Shown here piece after piece: positions 48,078-57,711 of a DNA stretch of 64,000 nt. Positions within the stretch are counted from its first letter, which is position 1; each line of letters opens with the position of its first letter. Below the pieces are notes generated by a model. That model saw only the letters and a list, made by a program, of their open reading frames with translations. It searched no databases and was not told where the DNA came from. The stretch is from Lentimicrobiaceae bacterium (GTDB lineage: Bacteria; Bacteroidota; Bacteroidia; Bacteroidales; JAGNHN01), in assembly GCA_018001695.1 (NCBI GenBank), contig JAGNHN010000010.1:1-64000 (forward strand), in the 5' to 3' direction. A program made the position numbers and the translations under genes.

Positions 48078-48743
48078 ATGATGATGACCATACTGTCTTT
48101 TCTCGAACAGCTCAAGCAAAACAATACCAGGGAGTGGTTTCAGGAGCATCGCGGGAGCTATGACACGGCTTTGCTTCAGTTCCAGGGCCTGGTGAATACA
48201 CTGATCCCTGAATTGCGTCTGATGGACCCCACATTGGGTGATATTGAAAGCAAGCAATGTATTTTCCGGATATACCGGGATACCCGTTTCTCACACAACA
48301 AGGATCCCTATAAGACACAGTTCGGTGCCTTTATGGCCAGGGGAGGCCGGGGTAGTCAACATGCAGGTTACTACCTCCACCTTGAACCCGGCGCCTCTTT
48401 TGCCGGAGGTGGAATTTACATGCCGGAACCGCCTGCCTTGAAAGCTGTTAGGGACGAGATTTATTATCATACCGGTGAATTCCGCAACATTTTAAAGGAA
48501 CCTGCATTTGTCAAGGCATTTGGAGACCTCAGCCAGGAAGGAAGGCTTAAAAAACCCCCCAGGGGCTATGATCCGACCGTCGAGGGAATCGACCTGCTCA
48601 TGCATCGCCATTTTGTTGTAGGTCATTCATTTACAGATGAGCAGGTCAGTGCTGATGATTTCGGGCAAAAGGTATTGCAGATTTTCCATGCCATGGTTCC
48701 CCTGAATGCATTTTTGAACAGGGCCATCTCCATGATGTTATAA
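48078..48743 (+). CDS. DUF2461 domain-containing protein
   Basis: 221 residues, the full length of the family. Recognisable blocks are FLEQLKQNNTREWFQEHR at the N-terminus, FRIYRDTRFSHNKDPYKTQFGAFM near 60-85, the GYYLHLEPGASFAGGGIYMPEP segment and RGYDPTVEGIDLLMHRHFVV. The function is unknown. It is 14 bases upstream of hldD and shares its promoter. Confidence 0.9.
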   Translation: MMMTILSFLEQLKQNNTREWFQEHRGSYDTALLQFQGLVNTLIPELRLMDPTLGDIESKQCIFRIYRDTRFSHNKDPYKTQFGAFMARGGRGSQHAGYYLHLEPGASFAGGGIYMPEPPALKAVRDEIYYHTGEFRNILKEPAFVKAFGDLSQEGRLKKPPRGYDPTVEGIDLLMHRHFVVGHSFTDEQVSADDFGQKVLQIFHAMVPLNAFLNRAISMML

Positions 48744-48757
48744 TAACTGAATAACGC

Positions 48758-49741
48758 ATGACCAAGCAGGAAGCAGTAATCGTGGTGACAGGGGCCGCTG
48801 GCTTTATAGGTAGCTGCCTTGTCAGTGCCTTGAATGAAAAAGGATACAGCCGCCTTATCCTGGTGGATGACTTCACCAGGCCAGAGAAGGAAAGAAATCT
48901 TGCAGGAAAGGGTTTTCTACATCAGATCGACCGTTCGGAATTCATTGAATGGATCAGTGAACCTGAATACCCTGTGATGCAGGTATTCCACCTTGGTGCA
49001 AGGACAGACACGGCCGAGTTTGACATGCAATTGCTTGACAGCCTAAATACATCCTATACTCGTGGAGTATGGGAGGCTTGCGCCAGGAAAGGGATTCCGC
49101 TAATCTATGCTTCTTCTGCCGCCACTTATGGCCTGGGAGAAAATGGCTATGAAGACGAGCACGGCATCATCCCCCACTTGAAACCGCTTAATCCATATGG
49201 CCAGTCGAAACAGGCTTTCGACATTTGGGCCCTGGCAGCACCAAATAAGCCACCCTATTGGGCCGGATTGAAATTCTTCAATGTTTACGGCCCCAATGAA
49301 TACCATAAGGGCAGGATGGCTTCAGTGATCTTTCATGCCTTCAGGCAGATCAAATCAGGGGGTACGGTCCGGCTATTTAAATCTCATATTGCTGAATATC
49401 AGAATGGACAACAGCTGCGGGACTTTATATATGTCAAGGATGTTGTAGATACCTGCGTTTTTCTGATGGAAAATAAGGTCCAAGCGGGCATTTATAATCT
49501 GGGCACGGGACAGGCGCGGAGCTTTCTGGACCTGGCCAGGGCTACCTTTAATGCCCTGAATCTGCCGGCGCAGATTGAGTTCATCGATATTCCGGCTGAT
49601 ATTCGGGATAAGTACCAGTACTTCACTGAAGCGAAAATGATGAAGCTTCGTAGTCAGGGATATAATAGACCATTCACTGCCCTTGAAGAAGGGGTGAAGG
49701 ACTATGTAAATAACTATCTCGTCAGGGAGTCCTGTTACTGA
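48758..49741 (+). CDS. hldD: ADP-L-glycero-D-manno-heptose 6-epimerase
   Basis: 327 residues, an extended short-chain dehydrogenase. The NADP loop is VTGAAGFIGS (about 10-19), and the catalytic YxxxK is YGQSK after a serine-rich YASSAATYG strand. FFNVYGPNEYHKGRMASV and QLRDFIYVKDVV are conserved in HldD and place it apart from galactose epimerases. It epimerises ADP-heptose for the inner core of lipopolysaccharide. The other Hld genes are not in the window. It overlaps the converging merR gene by 7 bases. Confidence 0.95.
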   Translation: MTKQEAVIVVTGAAGFIGSCLVSALNEKGYSRLILVDDFTRPEKERNLAGKGFLHQIDRSEFIEWISEPEYPVMQVFHLGARTDTAEFDMQLLDSLNTSYTRGVWEACARKGIPLIYASSAATYGLGENGYEDEHGIIPHLKPLNPYGQSKQAFDIWALAAPNKPPYWAGLKFFNVYGPNEYHKGRMASVIFHAFRQIKSGGTVRLFKSHIAEYQNGQQLRDFIYVKDVVDTCVFLMENKVQAGIYNLGTGQARSFLDLARATFNALNLPAQIEFIDIPADIRDKYQYFTEAKMMKLRSQGYNRPFTALEEGVKDYVNNYLVRESCY

Positions 49742-50115
49742 TCGTCGTCCGGAAGAAGTTGATTTCTGATTTCGAGCAGGGATTTTTTTATCCCTTCCAG
49801 CCTGTTGACCACTTCCCTTTCCCGTATCAGCCGTGCTTTGTCATGCCGCAGCGCCTCCCTGGCACCTTTCAGGGTGTATCCCTTCTCTTTGAGCAGGTGA
49901 TAGATGAGCTGGAGACGGGAAATCTCTTCCTGCGTATAAAGCCTGTTACCTTTCCTGTTGCGTTTAGGTTGCAGCAATTCAAATTGTTCTTCCCAGTATC
50001 GTATCAGGGAAGTGTTAACATTCAACATGGTTGCTACTTCTCCAATGCTGTAGTAAAGCTTCTCAAAACCTGGTGCTGGCATGCTGACCTGCTTTTGGGA
50101 ACAGTCTTTTGTCAT
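49735..50115 (-). CDS. MerR-family transcriptional regulator
   Basis: 126 residues. The winged helix-turn-helix (about 20-90) has the MerR hallmark YYSIGEVATMLNVNTSLIRYWEEQFELLQPKRNRKGNRLYT. A short coiled-coil dimerisation helix follows. There is no effector domain, so it belongs to the small MerR-like group common in Bacteroidota, and the ligand and targets are unknown. It lies 47 bases behind the M23 peptidase gene. Confidence 0.92.
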   Translation of the reverse strand: MTKDCSQKQVSMPAPGFEKLYYSIGEVATMLNVNTSLIRYWEEQFELLQPKRNRKGNRLYTQEEISRLQLIYHLLKEKGYTLKGAREALRHDKARLIREREVVNRLEGIKKSLLEIRNQLLPDDDQ

Positions 50116-50162
50116 GATGAAAAACCTGGTTTTGATATAGACAATGCCTATCCTCGCTGTGG

Positions 50163-51134
50163 TCAGGAGGGACGCTTGCTGAATGCATTGGCCCGGGTAA
50201 TCACCTCCTGGTATTCATCCGGACTCAGGTCTTTGAAGAAATAGTAGACGGGGTCGACTTTGGTCCCGTTACGGAGAACCTCGTAATGCAGGTGCGGTCC
50301 GTTGGAAAGACCTGTATTACCTACCGTAGCGATGACATCCCCTCGCTCCACCCGCTGTCCTGGCCTCACTTTGAAACTCTGCAGGTGGGCATAGACCGTC
50401 TTGTAACCAAATCCATGATCGATGATGATCGTATTCCCATAGCCATAGCGTGCATGCTTTGCCTCAACGACGACACCGTCACCTGTCGCATAGACTTTGG
50501 TTCCTGTGGGAGCCGTGAAATCAAGTCCATCATGGAACATCACCCGTTTAAAGATGGGGTGAACGCGGTATCCAAAGAAGGAAGAGATCTTTTTCAGGTC
50601 TTTATTTGCGACAGGCTGGATGGCAGGGATGGCCTTCAGCATTTTGTCTTTGTTACGGGCCAGGTTGAAGACCTCATCAAAAGACTGGGATTGCACAACT
50701 GTCCGTGCAGCCAGTTGATCCATTTTTCGGGAGGCTTCAGTCAAGAGATCAGAATTGGTATAGCCACTCAGCTCCGCGTAGGGGTCCACACCTCCAAAGC
50801 CAGCTTCCCGGATAGACCGTGGCATTGGTTCGCTTTCGAAAATCACACGGTAAATATTATCATCCTTGTCCTGTAACTCATCAAGCACATTGGAGACCCG
50901 GTCCATCCTGTCGTTGAGTATCTTGTATTGTAACTTCAGCTGTTCGTTTTCACGTTCCAGCATCTTCTCACGGGGGGATTCCAGGAAATTATATGCCAGG
51001 AAGATGACTGCGGCAGCAAAGACCATGCCTGTGAATACAACCTTGGTGAAGGACCAGAGGTGGTCTCTGATAGATAAGGTGACTTTTTCGAAGGTAAGAG
51101 AACGGGTATTGAACTGATACCTGATCTTTCCCAT
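50163..51134 (-). CDS. M23 (LytM/LasA-type) metallopeptidase, membrane-anchored
   Basis: 323 residues. One N-terminal membrane helix (about 29-50) is followed by a coiled coil (about 55-95) and the C-terminal M23 domain: HPIFKRVMFHDGLDF holds the HxxxD zinc ligands and PHLHYE the second His pair. All zinc and catalytic residues look intact, so it may cut peptidoglycan cross-links or, with the coil, act in division-site control. It diverges from alaS with overlapping promoters and is followed by merR. Confidence 0.93.
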   Translation of the reverse strand: MGKIRYQFNTRSLTFEKVTLSIRDHLWSFTKVVFTGMVFAAAVIFLAYNFLESPREKMLERENEQLKLQYKILNDRMDRVSNVLDELQDKDDNIYRVIFESEPMPRSIREAGFGGVDPYAELSGYTNSDLLTEASRKMDQLAARTVVQSQSFDEVFNLARNKDKMLKAIPAIQPVANKDLKKISSFFGYRVHPIFKRVMFHDGLDFTAPTGTKVYATGDGVVVEAKHARYGYGNTIIIDHGFGYKTVYAHLQSFKVRPGQRVERGDVIATVGNTGLSNGPHLHYEVLRNGTKVDPVYYFFKDLSPDEYQEVITRANAFSKRPS

Positions 51135-51182
51135 AATTCAATGCGCTTTAAGAATACTCTGGTTGCCCAAGTGGCGAAGGCG

Positions 51183-51213
51183 CAAAATTACACAAATAAA
51201 GTAACTTTGCAAG
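51183..51213 (-). promoter_or_regulatory. Promoter of the M23 peptidase gene
   Basis: CTTG (51210-51213), one base off TTTG, is followed after 19 bases by TAATTTTG (51183-51190) on the minus strand. The ATG at 51134 is about 49 bases downstream. The spacer contains the -7 box of alaS. Confidence 0.65.
51202..51209 (+). promoter_or_regulatory. -7 box for alaS
   Basis: TAACTTTG on the plus strand, about 60 bases before the alaS ATG. It lies within the spacer of the opposing M23 promoter. Confidence 0.7.
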
Positions 51214-51269
51214 CCTTTGCAACCACAGAACAACCCCTTAATAACCGAATGCAATATAAAGCGAAATAA

Positions 51270-53891
51270 ATGAAATCACGCGATATCAGGCAGGCTTTTT
51301 TTGATTTTTTTGCCTCCAAAGGGCATCAGATTGTTCCTTCAGCTCCCATGGTCATCAAGGATGATCCAACCTTGATGTTCACCAATGCCGGCATGAACCA
51401 GTTCAAGGAAATCTTCCTGGGACACACACCTGCCCGTTACCTCCGTATTGCCAATACGCAGAAATGCCTCCGCGTTTCAGGCAAGCACAATGACCTCGAG
51501 GAAGTGGGTCACGACACCTACCACCACACCATGTTTGAGATGCTGGGGAATTGGTCCTTCGGAGATTATTTTAAGAAGGAAGCCATAGCCTGGGCATGGG
51601 AACTCCTCACGGAAGTGTATGGTATCCCTACGGAAAAATTATATGTTACTGTATTTGAAGGGGACAAATCAGAGGATCTTGAAGCGGATGAAGAATCGCG
51701 GGGATATTGGAAGGCCTTTTTGGCGGATGATCGCATTTTATATGGCAACAAAAAGGACAATTTCTGGGAAATGGGTGATACAGGCCCCTGCGGACCTTGT
51801 TCCGAGATTCATGTGGACCTCCGCCCAGCAGAGGACCGCGCGCTCGTCTCCGGTAGGGAGCTTGTTAATACCGGTCACCCTCTCGTGATTGAGATCTGGA
51901 ACCTTGTATTCATTCAATATAACCGCAAAGCAGATGGTAGTCTGCAGCCTCTTCCCAGCAAGCATGTGGATACAGGGATGGGTTTTGAAAGGCTTTGTAT
52001 GGCCTTACAGGGGACAACATCTAACTATGATACCGATGTGTTCCAGCCCATCATTCATACCATCGCCCAGCTCAGTCGGAGGACATATGGCGCAACACCT
52101 GAAACAGATGTGGCCATGCGGGTCATTGCCGATCATCTTCGCGCCGTGGCTTTCGCCATCGCCGACGGGCAGTTGCCTTCCAACGTCCGTGCGGGCTATG
52201 TCATTCGTCGTATCCTGAGGCGGGCTGTCCGGTATGCCTTCACTTTCCTTGGACAGGAGGAGCCATTCATGTATAAACTTGTACCGGTCTTCGTTCAGGA
52301 ATTTGGTGATGTTTTTCCTGAAATCAGGGCTCAACAGGAGTTGCTGGGCAGGGTAATCCATGAAGAAGAACACAGCTTTCTTCGCACCCTTTCACAAGGC
52401 ATCCTGCGTTTTCAGCATTATCTGGAGCAGCACACGGGTGGCACCATCGTCTCCGGTGATTTTGCTTTCGAACTGTTTGATACTTTTGGCTTTCCGGTTG
52501 ACCTCACTCAACTGCTCGCCCGTGAGAAAGGGATGACGGTGGATATGGACGGATTTGAGCAGGGACTTCGCCAGCAAAAGGAAAGGTCGCGCGCCGCTGC
52601 CGCCGTGGATACCGGTGACTGGATCATCCTGCAGGATGAGACTGAAAGCAGCCGCTTTATCGGTTGGGATAGTCTTGAAACACAGGCCGTCATCACGCGC
52701 TACAGAAAAGTGATCGCAAAGGACAAGATCAGGTATCAATACGTACTGGATCAGACGCCGTTCTACGCAGAAGCAGGTGGTCAGATAGGTGACCGTGGCT
52801 GGTTTATCCAGAATGGAACATCATACCCAGTTCAGGATACCCGCCGAGAGAATAACCTCATTTTGCATATCACTGGGGAAGCCCTTCCGGACCCTTCGGC
52901 CCGCCTTACGGCACGGGTGAATGGCGATGACCGGGCAAGAACTGCTGCCAATCATAGCGCAACGCATCTGATGCATAAGGCTCTGAGAGAGGTGCTTGGG
53001 CAGCATGTCGAACAAAAGGGCTCACTGGTAGAGCCCGGCCGTCTCAGGTTCGACTTCTCCCATTTCGGCAAGATGACAGACGAGGAGATCAGGAAGGTGG
53101 AGGAGATGGTAAATGACATGATACAGGCCAATTTGAGCCAGGATGAGATGCGGGAAATACCGCTTGATGATGCCCGTGATATGGGAGCTATGGCCTTATT
53201 TGGCGAAAAATACGGTGAAACAGTGCGTGTTATCCGGTTCGGTGATTCGGTAGAACTCTGCGGAGGGACACATGTCAGGTCGACCGGTCAGATCGGCCTC
53301 TTCAAGATCATCTCAGAAGGCGCCATTGCCGCTGGCATCCGACGCATCGAGGCTGTAACAGGTCAGGGTGCCCTGGCTTTCATTAATGAGCGCCTTGACC
53401 AGTGGACTGAAATTCGCTCCCTGTTTAAGAATACCAAGGATCCGGTCCGCAGTGTTCAGGACATCCTTGAACAGCATCGAAACCTGGAACAGGAGCTGGA
53501 GGCTTTGCAGCAGGAAAAGATCCGCAACATTGCGCAGCAGTTGCTGGGACAAGCCTCCAAAGCGCAGGGCATCACACGCATCATCACCCGTATAGATATA
53601 CCTGCCAAACAAATCCGTGAGTTGAGTTTTGAACTGGAGCGCCTGGCAGCACCCCTGCTTTTTGTCGCCGGCACTGTCATTGACAGCAAAGCCAGCCTGA
53701 CGGTATCATTGTCGAAAAGCCTGTGCGAGCAAAAGAAACTCAATGCCTCACAGCTTGTCAAAGAATGGGCCCAACCTATTCAGGGAAGCGGGGGGGGACA
53801 ACCCCATTACGCCACCGCAGGCGGGCCAGGGATTGATGGCCTGGATAAAGCATTGGAGATGGCGAAACAATATCAGCTGGGGGAGGGGTGA
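51270..53891 (+). CDS. alaS: Alanyl-tRNA synthetase
   Basis: 873 residues, the usual length. The N-terminal class II core has SAPMVIKDDPTLMFTNAGMNQFKE and GKHNDLEEVGHDTYHHTMFEMLGNWSFGDYFKKE. The editing domain carries the zinc and hydrolysis motifs NHSATHLMHKAL and CGGTHV, followed by the C-Ala oligomerisation domain (GGGQPHYATAGG). It charges tRNA-Ala and clears mischarged Ser and Gly. It is preceded by its own promoter and followed by a repeat tract rather than by another gene. Confidence 0.98.
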   Translation: MKSRDIRQAFFDFFASKGHQIVPSAPMVIKDDPTLMFTNAGMNQFKEIFLGHTPARYLRIANTQKCLRVSGKHNDLEEVGHDTYHHTMFEMLGNWSFGDYFKKEAIAWAWELLTEVYGIPTEKLYVTVFEGDKSEDLEADEESRGYWKAFLADDRILYGNKKDNFWEMGDTGPCGPCSEIHVDLRPAEDRALVSGRELVNTGHPLVIEIWNLVFIQYNRKADGSLQPLPSKHVDTGMGFERLCMALQGTTSNYDTDVFQPIIHTIAQLSRRTYGATPETDVAMRVIADHLRAVAFAIADGQLPSNVRAGYVIRRILRRAVRYAFTFLGQEEPFMYKLVPVFVQEFGDVFPEIRAQQELLGRVIHEEEHSFLRTLSQGILRFQHYLEQHTGGTIVSGDFAFELFDTFGFPVDLTQLLAREKGMTVDMDGFEQGLRQQKERSRAAAAVDTGDWIILQDETESSRFIGWDSLETQAVITRYRKVIAKDKIRYQYVLDQTPFYAEAGGQIGDRGWFIQNGTSYPVQDTRRENNLILHITGEALPDPSARLTARVNGDDRARTAANHSATHLMHKALREVLGQHVEQKGSLVEPGRLRFDFSHFGKMTDEEIRKVEEMVNDMIQANLSQDEMREIPLDDARDMGAMALFGEKYGETVRVIRFGDSVELCGGTHVRSTGQIGLFKIISEGAIAAGIRRIEAVTGQGALAFINERLDQWTEIRSLFKNTKDPVRSVQDILEQHRNLEQELEALQQEKIRNIAQQLLGQASKAQGITRIITRIDIPAKQIRELSFELERLAAPLLFVAGTVIDSKASLTVSLSKSLCEQKKLNASQLVKEWAQPIQGSGGGQPHYATAGGPGIDGLDKALEMAKQYQLGEG

Positions 53892-53895
53892 TAAA

Positions 53896-54000
53896 TTAGG
53901 AGTTAGGAATTAGGGATTAGGAATTGATAATCATGTAATTACGAATTACGAATGATTGTTGATGGCTGATTACTGAATACTGACAACTGATCGCTGAAAA
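53896..54000. repeat. Three successive families of 7-bp tandem repeats
   Basis: The intergenic tract is almost entirely heptamer-periodic. First come four TTAGGAR-type copies (53896-53923). Then ATTACGA appears twice (within about 53938-53952), and finally five CTGANNN copies (53966-54000: CTGATTA, CTGAATA, CTGACAA, CTGATCG, CTGAAAA). No gene or clear promoter was seen in 53892-54154. Confidence 0.85.
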
Positions 54001-54154
54001 TTTCGTCAGGTATATAAAAACTTCCTATATTTCCGCTCCCGTTTCCAACTGCTTTTCTTGACAAATGAGTGATGATCGGCCTGACCAGGACCTGAGCTAT
54101 CGGGCTGTGGTACAACCTGGTTTTGTCTTTGTTCAACATTTTATTGATACAATT

Positions 54155-55621
54155 ATGAAAGCTAGTTTTATTACACTGTTAAGTCTTTTTTTTGCCGTAA
54201 ACATGGCACAGGCTCAGGTTGCCTCATGTACCGGCAAGGTATTGCTGCAGGGTGCTTATGACCCAAACACCTCCCTGATGCGGACACAATTGATACAGCA
54301 GAGTGGTTTCCCACTACAGCAACCCTATGGCAATTCACCCTGGCTGTATCCAGGGACAGAGTATATTACTGCAACCCCGGCCGGGATGGTTGACTGGATT
54401 CTGCTGGAGCTGAGGAGCAGTCCGGATACCGCCATTGCACGCATTGCGGCCATACTTCATGCAGATGGAACCATTCGGGATGTCAGCGGTGACAGTGTTT
54501 TGCGTTTTTCTGTTCCCCCGGGCCCATACTATCTCGCTATCCTGCACCGCAGCCATTTACCGGCCATGACCGCAGCGAAGCTGAACATCCAGAACGGCGT
54601 CAAACTCGATTTTTCCGATACCACCCTCGCGGTCTTCGGTAACTGTATGATCAGTCTGGGAACTGAGAAAAGAGGGATGATCGGCGGTGATGTGAATCAG
54701 GACAGGATGCTGAAATACAGTGGGTCTGGCAACGACCGCAGCCCTGTTCTGCAGCGTATACTAACCGTGGTGGGTGGCACGGCTATCAACGCAACAACCC
54801 CCGGCTATTTTCCCGAAGACCTGCGTATGGATGGCGTGATGAAATATAGCGGGAGTGGCAATGATCCCTCACTCATCATTCAAAACATCATCGCATTGAC
54901 CGGATCGTCCGCCATCAATAGTACGCACACAGCTTCCGTTCCAAATGCGGTGTTTGTTCCCTATCAGGCCTTTGCATGCGGAAATACGCTGACCGATACC
55001 CGCGACGGGCAGCAGTATCCTACCATACAAATCGGCACCCAGTGCTGGATGGCACGGAATCTTAATGCTGGGACGATGGTAAACAGTAACAATACGGGCA
55101 GCACACACTCTGATGTCAGCAACAACGGTATCATAGAGAAGTATTGTTATGCCAACGATATAGCCAATTGCTCCAATTATGGCGGTTTATATGATTGGAA
55201 CGAGATGATGGATTATTCCACAGCACCCGGTAGCCAGGGTGTCTGTCCTTCGGGCTGGCATATCCCCACCGACGCAGAATGGTGCACTATGACCACTTAC
55301 CTGGATGCAGGTGTGAATTGTACGGACTGGAACTGGAGTGGGTTCGATGTTGGGGGACGGCTGAAGGAAACTGGCTTCATCCATTGGACCTCACCGAACA
55401 CCGGGGCTACCAACAGCAGCGGATTCACGGCTCTTGGTTCAGGTGGACGCGATAGTGGTGGTGGTTTCGCTGATCTAAAAGACTTTGCCTACTTCTGGTG
55501 CTCTACCGAGTATACAGCTGCCCGCGGAATTCGCCGGTACCTCAGTTTCGACAGCCCAGAAATCTACCGGCTAAATACCAATAAAGCAGCCGGATTCTCT
55601 GTGCGTTGCATCCTGGACTAA
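54155..55621 (+). CDS. Secreted FISUMP-domain protein
   Basis: 488 residues from MKASFITLLSLFF, a signal peptide ending near AQAQ. The N-terminal part (about 20-170) is beta-rich. A duplicated motif ending MLKYSGSGND and MKYSGSGND (near residues 190 and 237), each after an Asp-rich stretch, looks like a calcium-binding or dockerin-like pair. The C-terminal 220 residues are the Fibrobacter-type major paralogous domain: TIQIGTQCWMARNLN, GGLYDWNEMM, CPSGWHIPTDAEW and the final GFSVRC. No T9SS domain was seen. The frame opens further upstream at 54065, but only this start gives a signal peptide. Confidence 0.88.
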   Translation: MKASFITLLSLFFAVNMAQAQVASCTGKVLLQGAYDPNTSLMRTQLIQQSGFPLQQPYGNSPWLYPGTEYITATPAGMVDWILLELRSSPDTAIARIAAILHADGTIRDVSGDSVLRFSVPPGPYYLAILHRSHLPAMTAAKLNIQNGVKLDFSDTTLAVFGNCMISLGTEKRGMIGGDVNQDRMLKYSGSGNDRSPVLQRILTVVGGTAINATTPGYFPEDLRMDGVMKYSGSGNDPSLIIQNIIALTGSSAINSTHTASVPNAVFVPYQAFACGNTLTDTRDGQQYPTIQIGTQCWMARNLNAGTMVNSNNTGSTHSDVSNNGIIEKYCYANDIANCSNYGGLYDWNEMMDYSTAPGSQGVCPSGWHIPTDAEWCTMTTYLDAGVNCTDWNWSGFDVGGRLKETGFIHWTSPNTGATNSSGFTALGSGGRDSGGGFADLKDFAYFWCSTEYTAARGIRRYLSFDSPEIYRLNTNKAAGFSVRCILD

Positions 55622-55727
55622 AGAAATGGTATTGTTTTCTATTTTTAGTCCCTGAATTACTGGAACCATTGGTTGGCTGGCATGATGTACCATCCTTCTG
55701 ATACTCCTGTAAAAGCAACCTAGCCTG

Positions 55728-57614
55728 ATGAGTAATGCATCTTATAAGGAAACGAAGCATTCCATGATAAACACCCTGCGCTATGCGCGCTATATGCCTG
55801 CATGGCTCAGGCAGCAGCCAGGTTATGCATTCCTTCTGATGGCCGGCCTCCTGACGATCTACCTGCTTCTGAGATCTGTTTTTGTTCCCATTCTCCATGA
55901 TGAAGTATCAACATACATTATCTATGTCAAGCGAGGGAATTTCATCCCTTGGACCGCCTATCCGGATGCCAACAACCATTTTCTCAATTCCTTACTGACC
56001 TGGATATCCTTCAAAGCCTTCGGTAACAGCGAATGGGCGCTCCGCCTACCCAATGTGCTGATGTTTCCGCTCTTCCTGCTATCCGTTTACAAGGTATCAC
56101 GCTTCCTTGACAGCCGGATACTCAGGATCGCCTTCCTGGTCGTCCTTTGTACCACGCATGGTTTTATTGAATTCTTCGGCGTCGCCCGTGGCTATGGCAT
56201 GTCGATGGCTTTATTAATGCTAACGGTTTGGATGGTATTGGCCTATGGCCGGAGCAGACGCGACCGCAACCTTTGGATTGCCATGCTATCTGCAGCATTG
56301 GCCGTAATGGCCAACCTGAACCTATTGCCATCCATGGGTCTAATATCGTTGTACCTGCTGTGGATGGTAATGAAAGAGAAGATGACGCTAATCCGGTTCT
56401 TCAGATTATTGTTCCCGGGTCTAATCCTGGCACTTGTTCTTTTTCTGGCCGTGAGACATAGCTTCTATCTCAAAAGCCAAAACCTGTTGTATTACGGGGG
56501 TGAGACCGGGCTGTACAATGCCATTTTAAGGTCACATGCCCGGATGTTGTTCTTTTCTGAAAGTAATATACTGATAATCACTGCTCTGTTCATCGGACTT
56601 GCCACTGGAATCCTGTACCTGGTGAAACTGATAAAAAGTAGGTTTACATCATGGTACACCCCCACAGTCTTTTTATTCGCACTCTTGCTGGCCGGATCCT
56701 TCGTGGTGATCCTGGGGATGCACTTTTTGATGGATGTCCAATTCCCCGAGGATAGAACCTCCTTGTTCCTGTATCCCTATTTTATTGGTTTTGTTTTCTT
56801 TACCCTAGATTACGTTCGTTTGAAATGGACCGGATGGATGCTTGTTCCTTTTCTCTATGTACCCATCCATTTCTTTACACATCTAAATCTCACGTATTCC
56901 ACGCATTGGCATCATGAGCATATTCCGGCTTCGTTTTTCTCTCAGATTGAGACGAACCAGGATCCACGTTATGATCTGGCCCACCATACGATATCGGGCT
57001 ATAAGATTCATGAACAGGTGTGGGCGTATTATGTAGCCAACCAGTACCCCGGTTTCAACCTCATCAACCCGGCAAATTATCCCAATGATATCGATGATTT
57101 TTTATTGTTGAGGAAAGAAGAGGAGGAGAGGAGTCCCTTGTTGCTGGTGGATTATGCGTTACTGGAACGTGACCCGTGGTCATCATTAAGTCTCTGGAGA
57201 CGCAAGGCTTTGAGTGAGCGCTTACCCTTGTTCGAGCGCTCAGTGATGCGGGATAGCGAGATAACTACGGATGAATTTATCGGTCTGCTGCCCGATACCA
57301 CCTTCGATTTTATTCACAAATCACTCGTATTTCAATTTGATATACAACTGGAAACAGATGAGGATTACCTGAACAGTTCGCTGGTGGTTACCGTATGGGA
57401 CTCACTTCGTCGGGCCGTCGATTATCAGCGGATTGAAATGGATTGGCTGTCGGAGAGACCACTGCGTCAATATTCCGCATCCTTAAGTGTACTGCATATC
57501 CCTGAACAGGCGCATTCCATTGTGGCCTACCTGTACAATAAGAATAAGCAACCAGTGCGGATTACCGCTGCGGGTCTTAAAGTCTTTGAACTTGTGAAGC
57601 CGGGTGATCCTTAA
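55728..57614 (+). CDS. Membrane glycosyltransferase, PMT/ArnT (GT39-like) superfamily
   Basis: 628 residues. About ten hydrophobic helices span 25-400. The first periplasmic loop contains PILHDEVSTYI, where the acidic residues match the catalytic site of GT39/GT83-type lipid-linked sugar transferases, followed by DANNHFLNSLLTW. The C-terminal 220 residues are soluble. It probably moves a sugar from a polyprenyl carrier to a lipid or protein, but neither donor nor acceptor can be named. It stands alone between the FISUMP gene and a converging cargo gene. Confidence 0.82.
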   Translation: MSNASYKETKHSMINTLRYARYMPAWLRQQPGYAFLLMAGLLTIYLLLRSVFVPILHDEVSTYIIYVKRGNFIPWTAYPDANNHFLNSLLTWISFKAFGNSEWALRLPNVLMFPLFLLSVYKVSRFLDSRILRIAFLVVLCTTHGFIEFFGVARGYGMSMALLMLTVWMVLAYGRSRRDRNLWIAMLSAALAVMANLNLLPSMGLISLYLLWMVMKEKMTLIRFFRLLFPGLILALVLFLAVRHSFYLKSQNLLYYGGETGLYNAILRSHARMLFFSESNILIITALFIGLATGILYLVKLIKSRFTSWYTPTVFLFALLLAGSFVVILGMHFLMDVQFPEDRTSLFLYPYFIGFVFFTLDYVRLKWTGWMLVPFLYVPIHFFTHLNLTYSTHWHHEHIPASFFSQIETNQDPRYDLAHHTISGYKIHEQVWAYYVANQYPGFNLINPANYPNDIDDFLLLRKEEEERSPLLLVDYALLERDPWSSLSLWRRKALSERLPLFERSVMRDSEITTDEFIGLLPDTTFDFIHKSLVFQFDIQLETDEDYLNSSLVVTVWDSLRRAVDYQRIEMDWLSERPLRQYSASLSVLHIPEQAHSIVAYLYNKNKQPVRITAAGLKVFELVKPGDP

Positions 57615-57711
57615 TCCGCTAACGCAGTGACAAAGTAACCTTTACACCACTCCTTTCCTGAGGATGCAGGAACGTAATGGGCTGATTCAGAAACTGCTGA
57701 TTTTGCAGATG

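Noticed and set aside
53896-54000. CRISPR-like array
   Set aside because: Repeats are only seven bases with no unique spacers and no cas genes.
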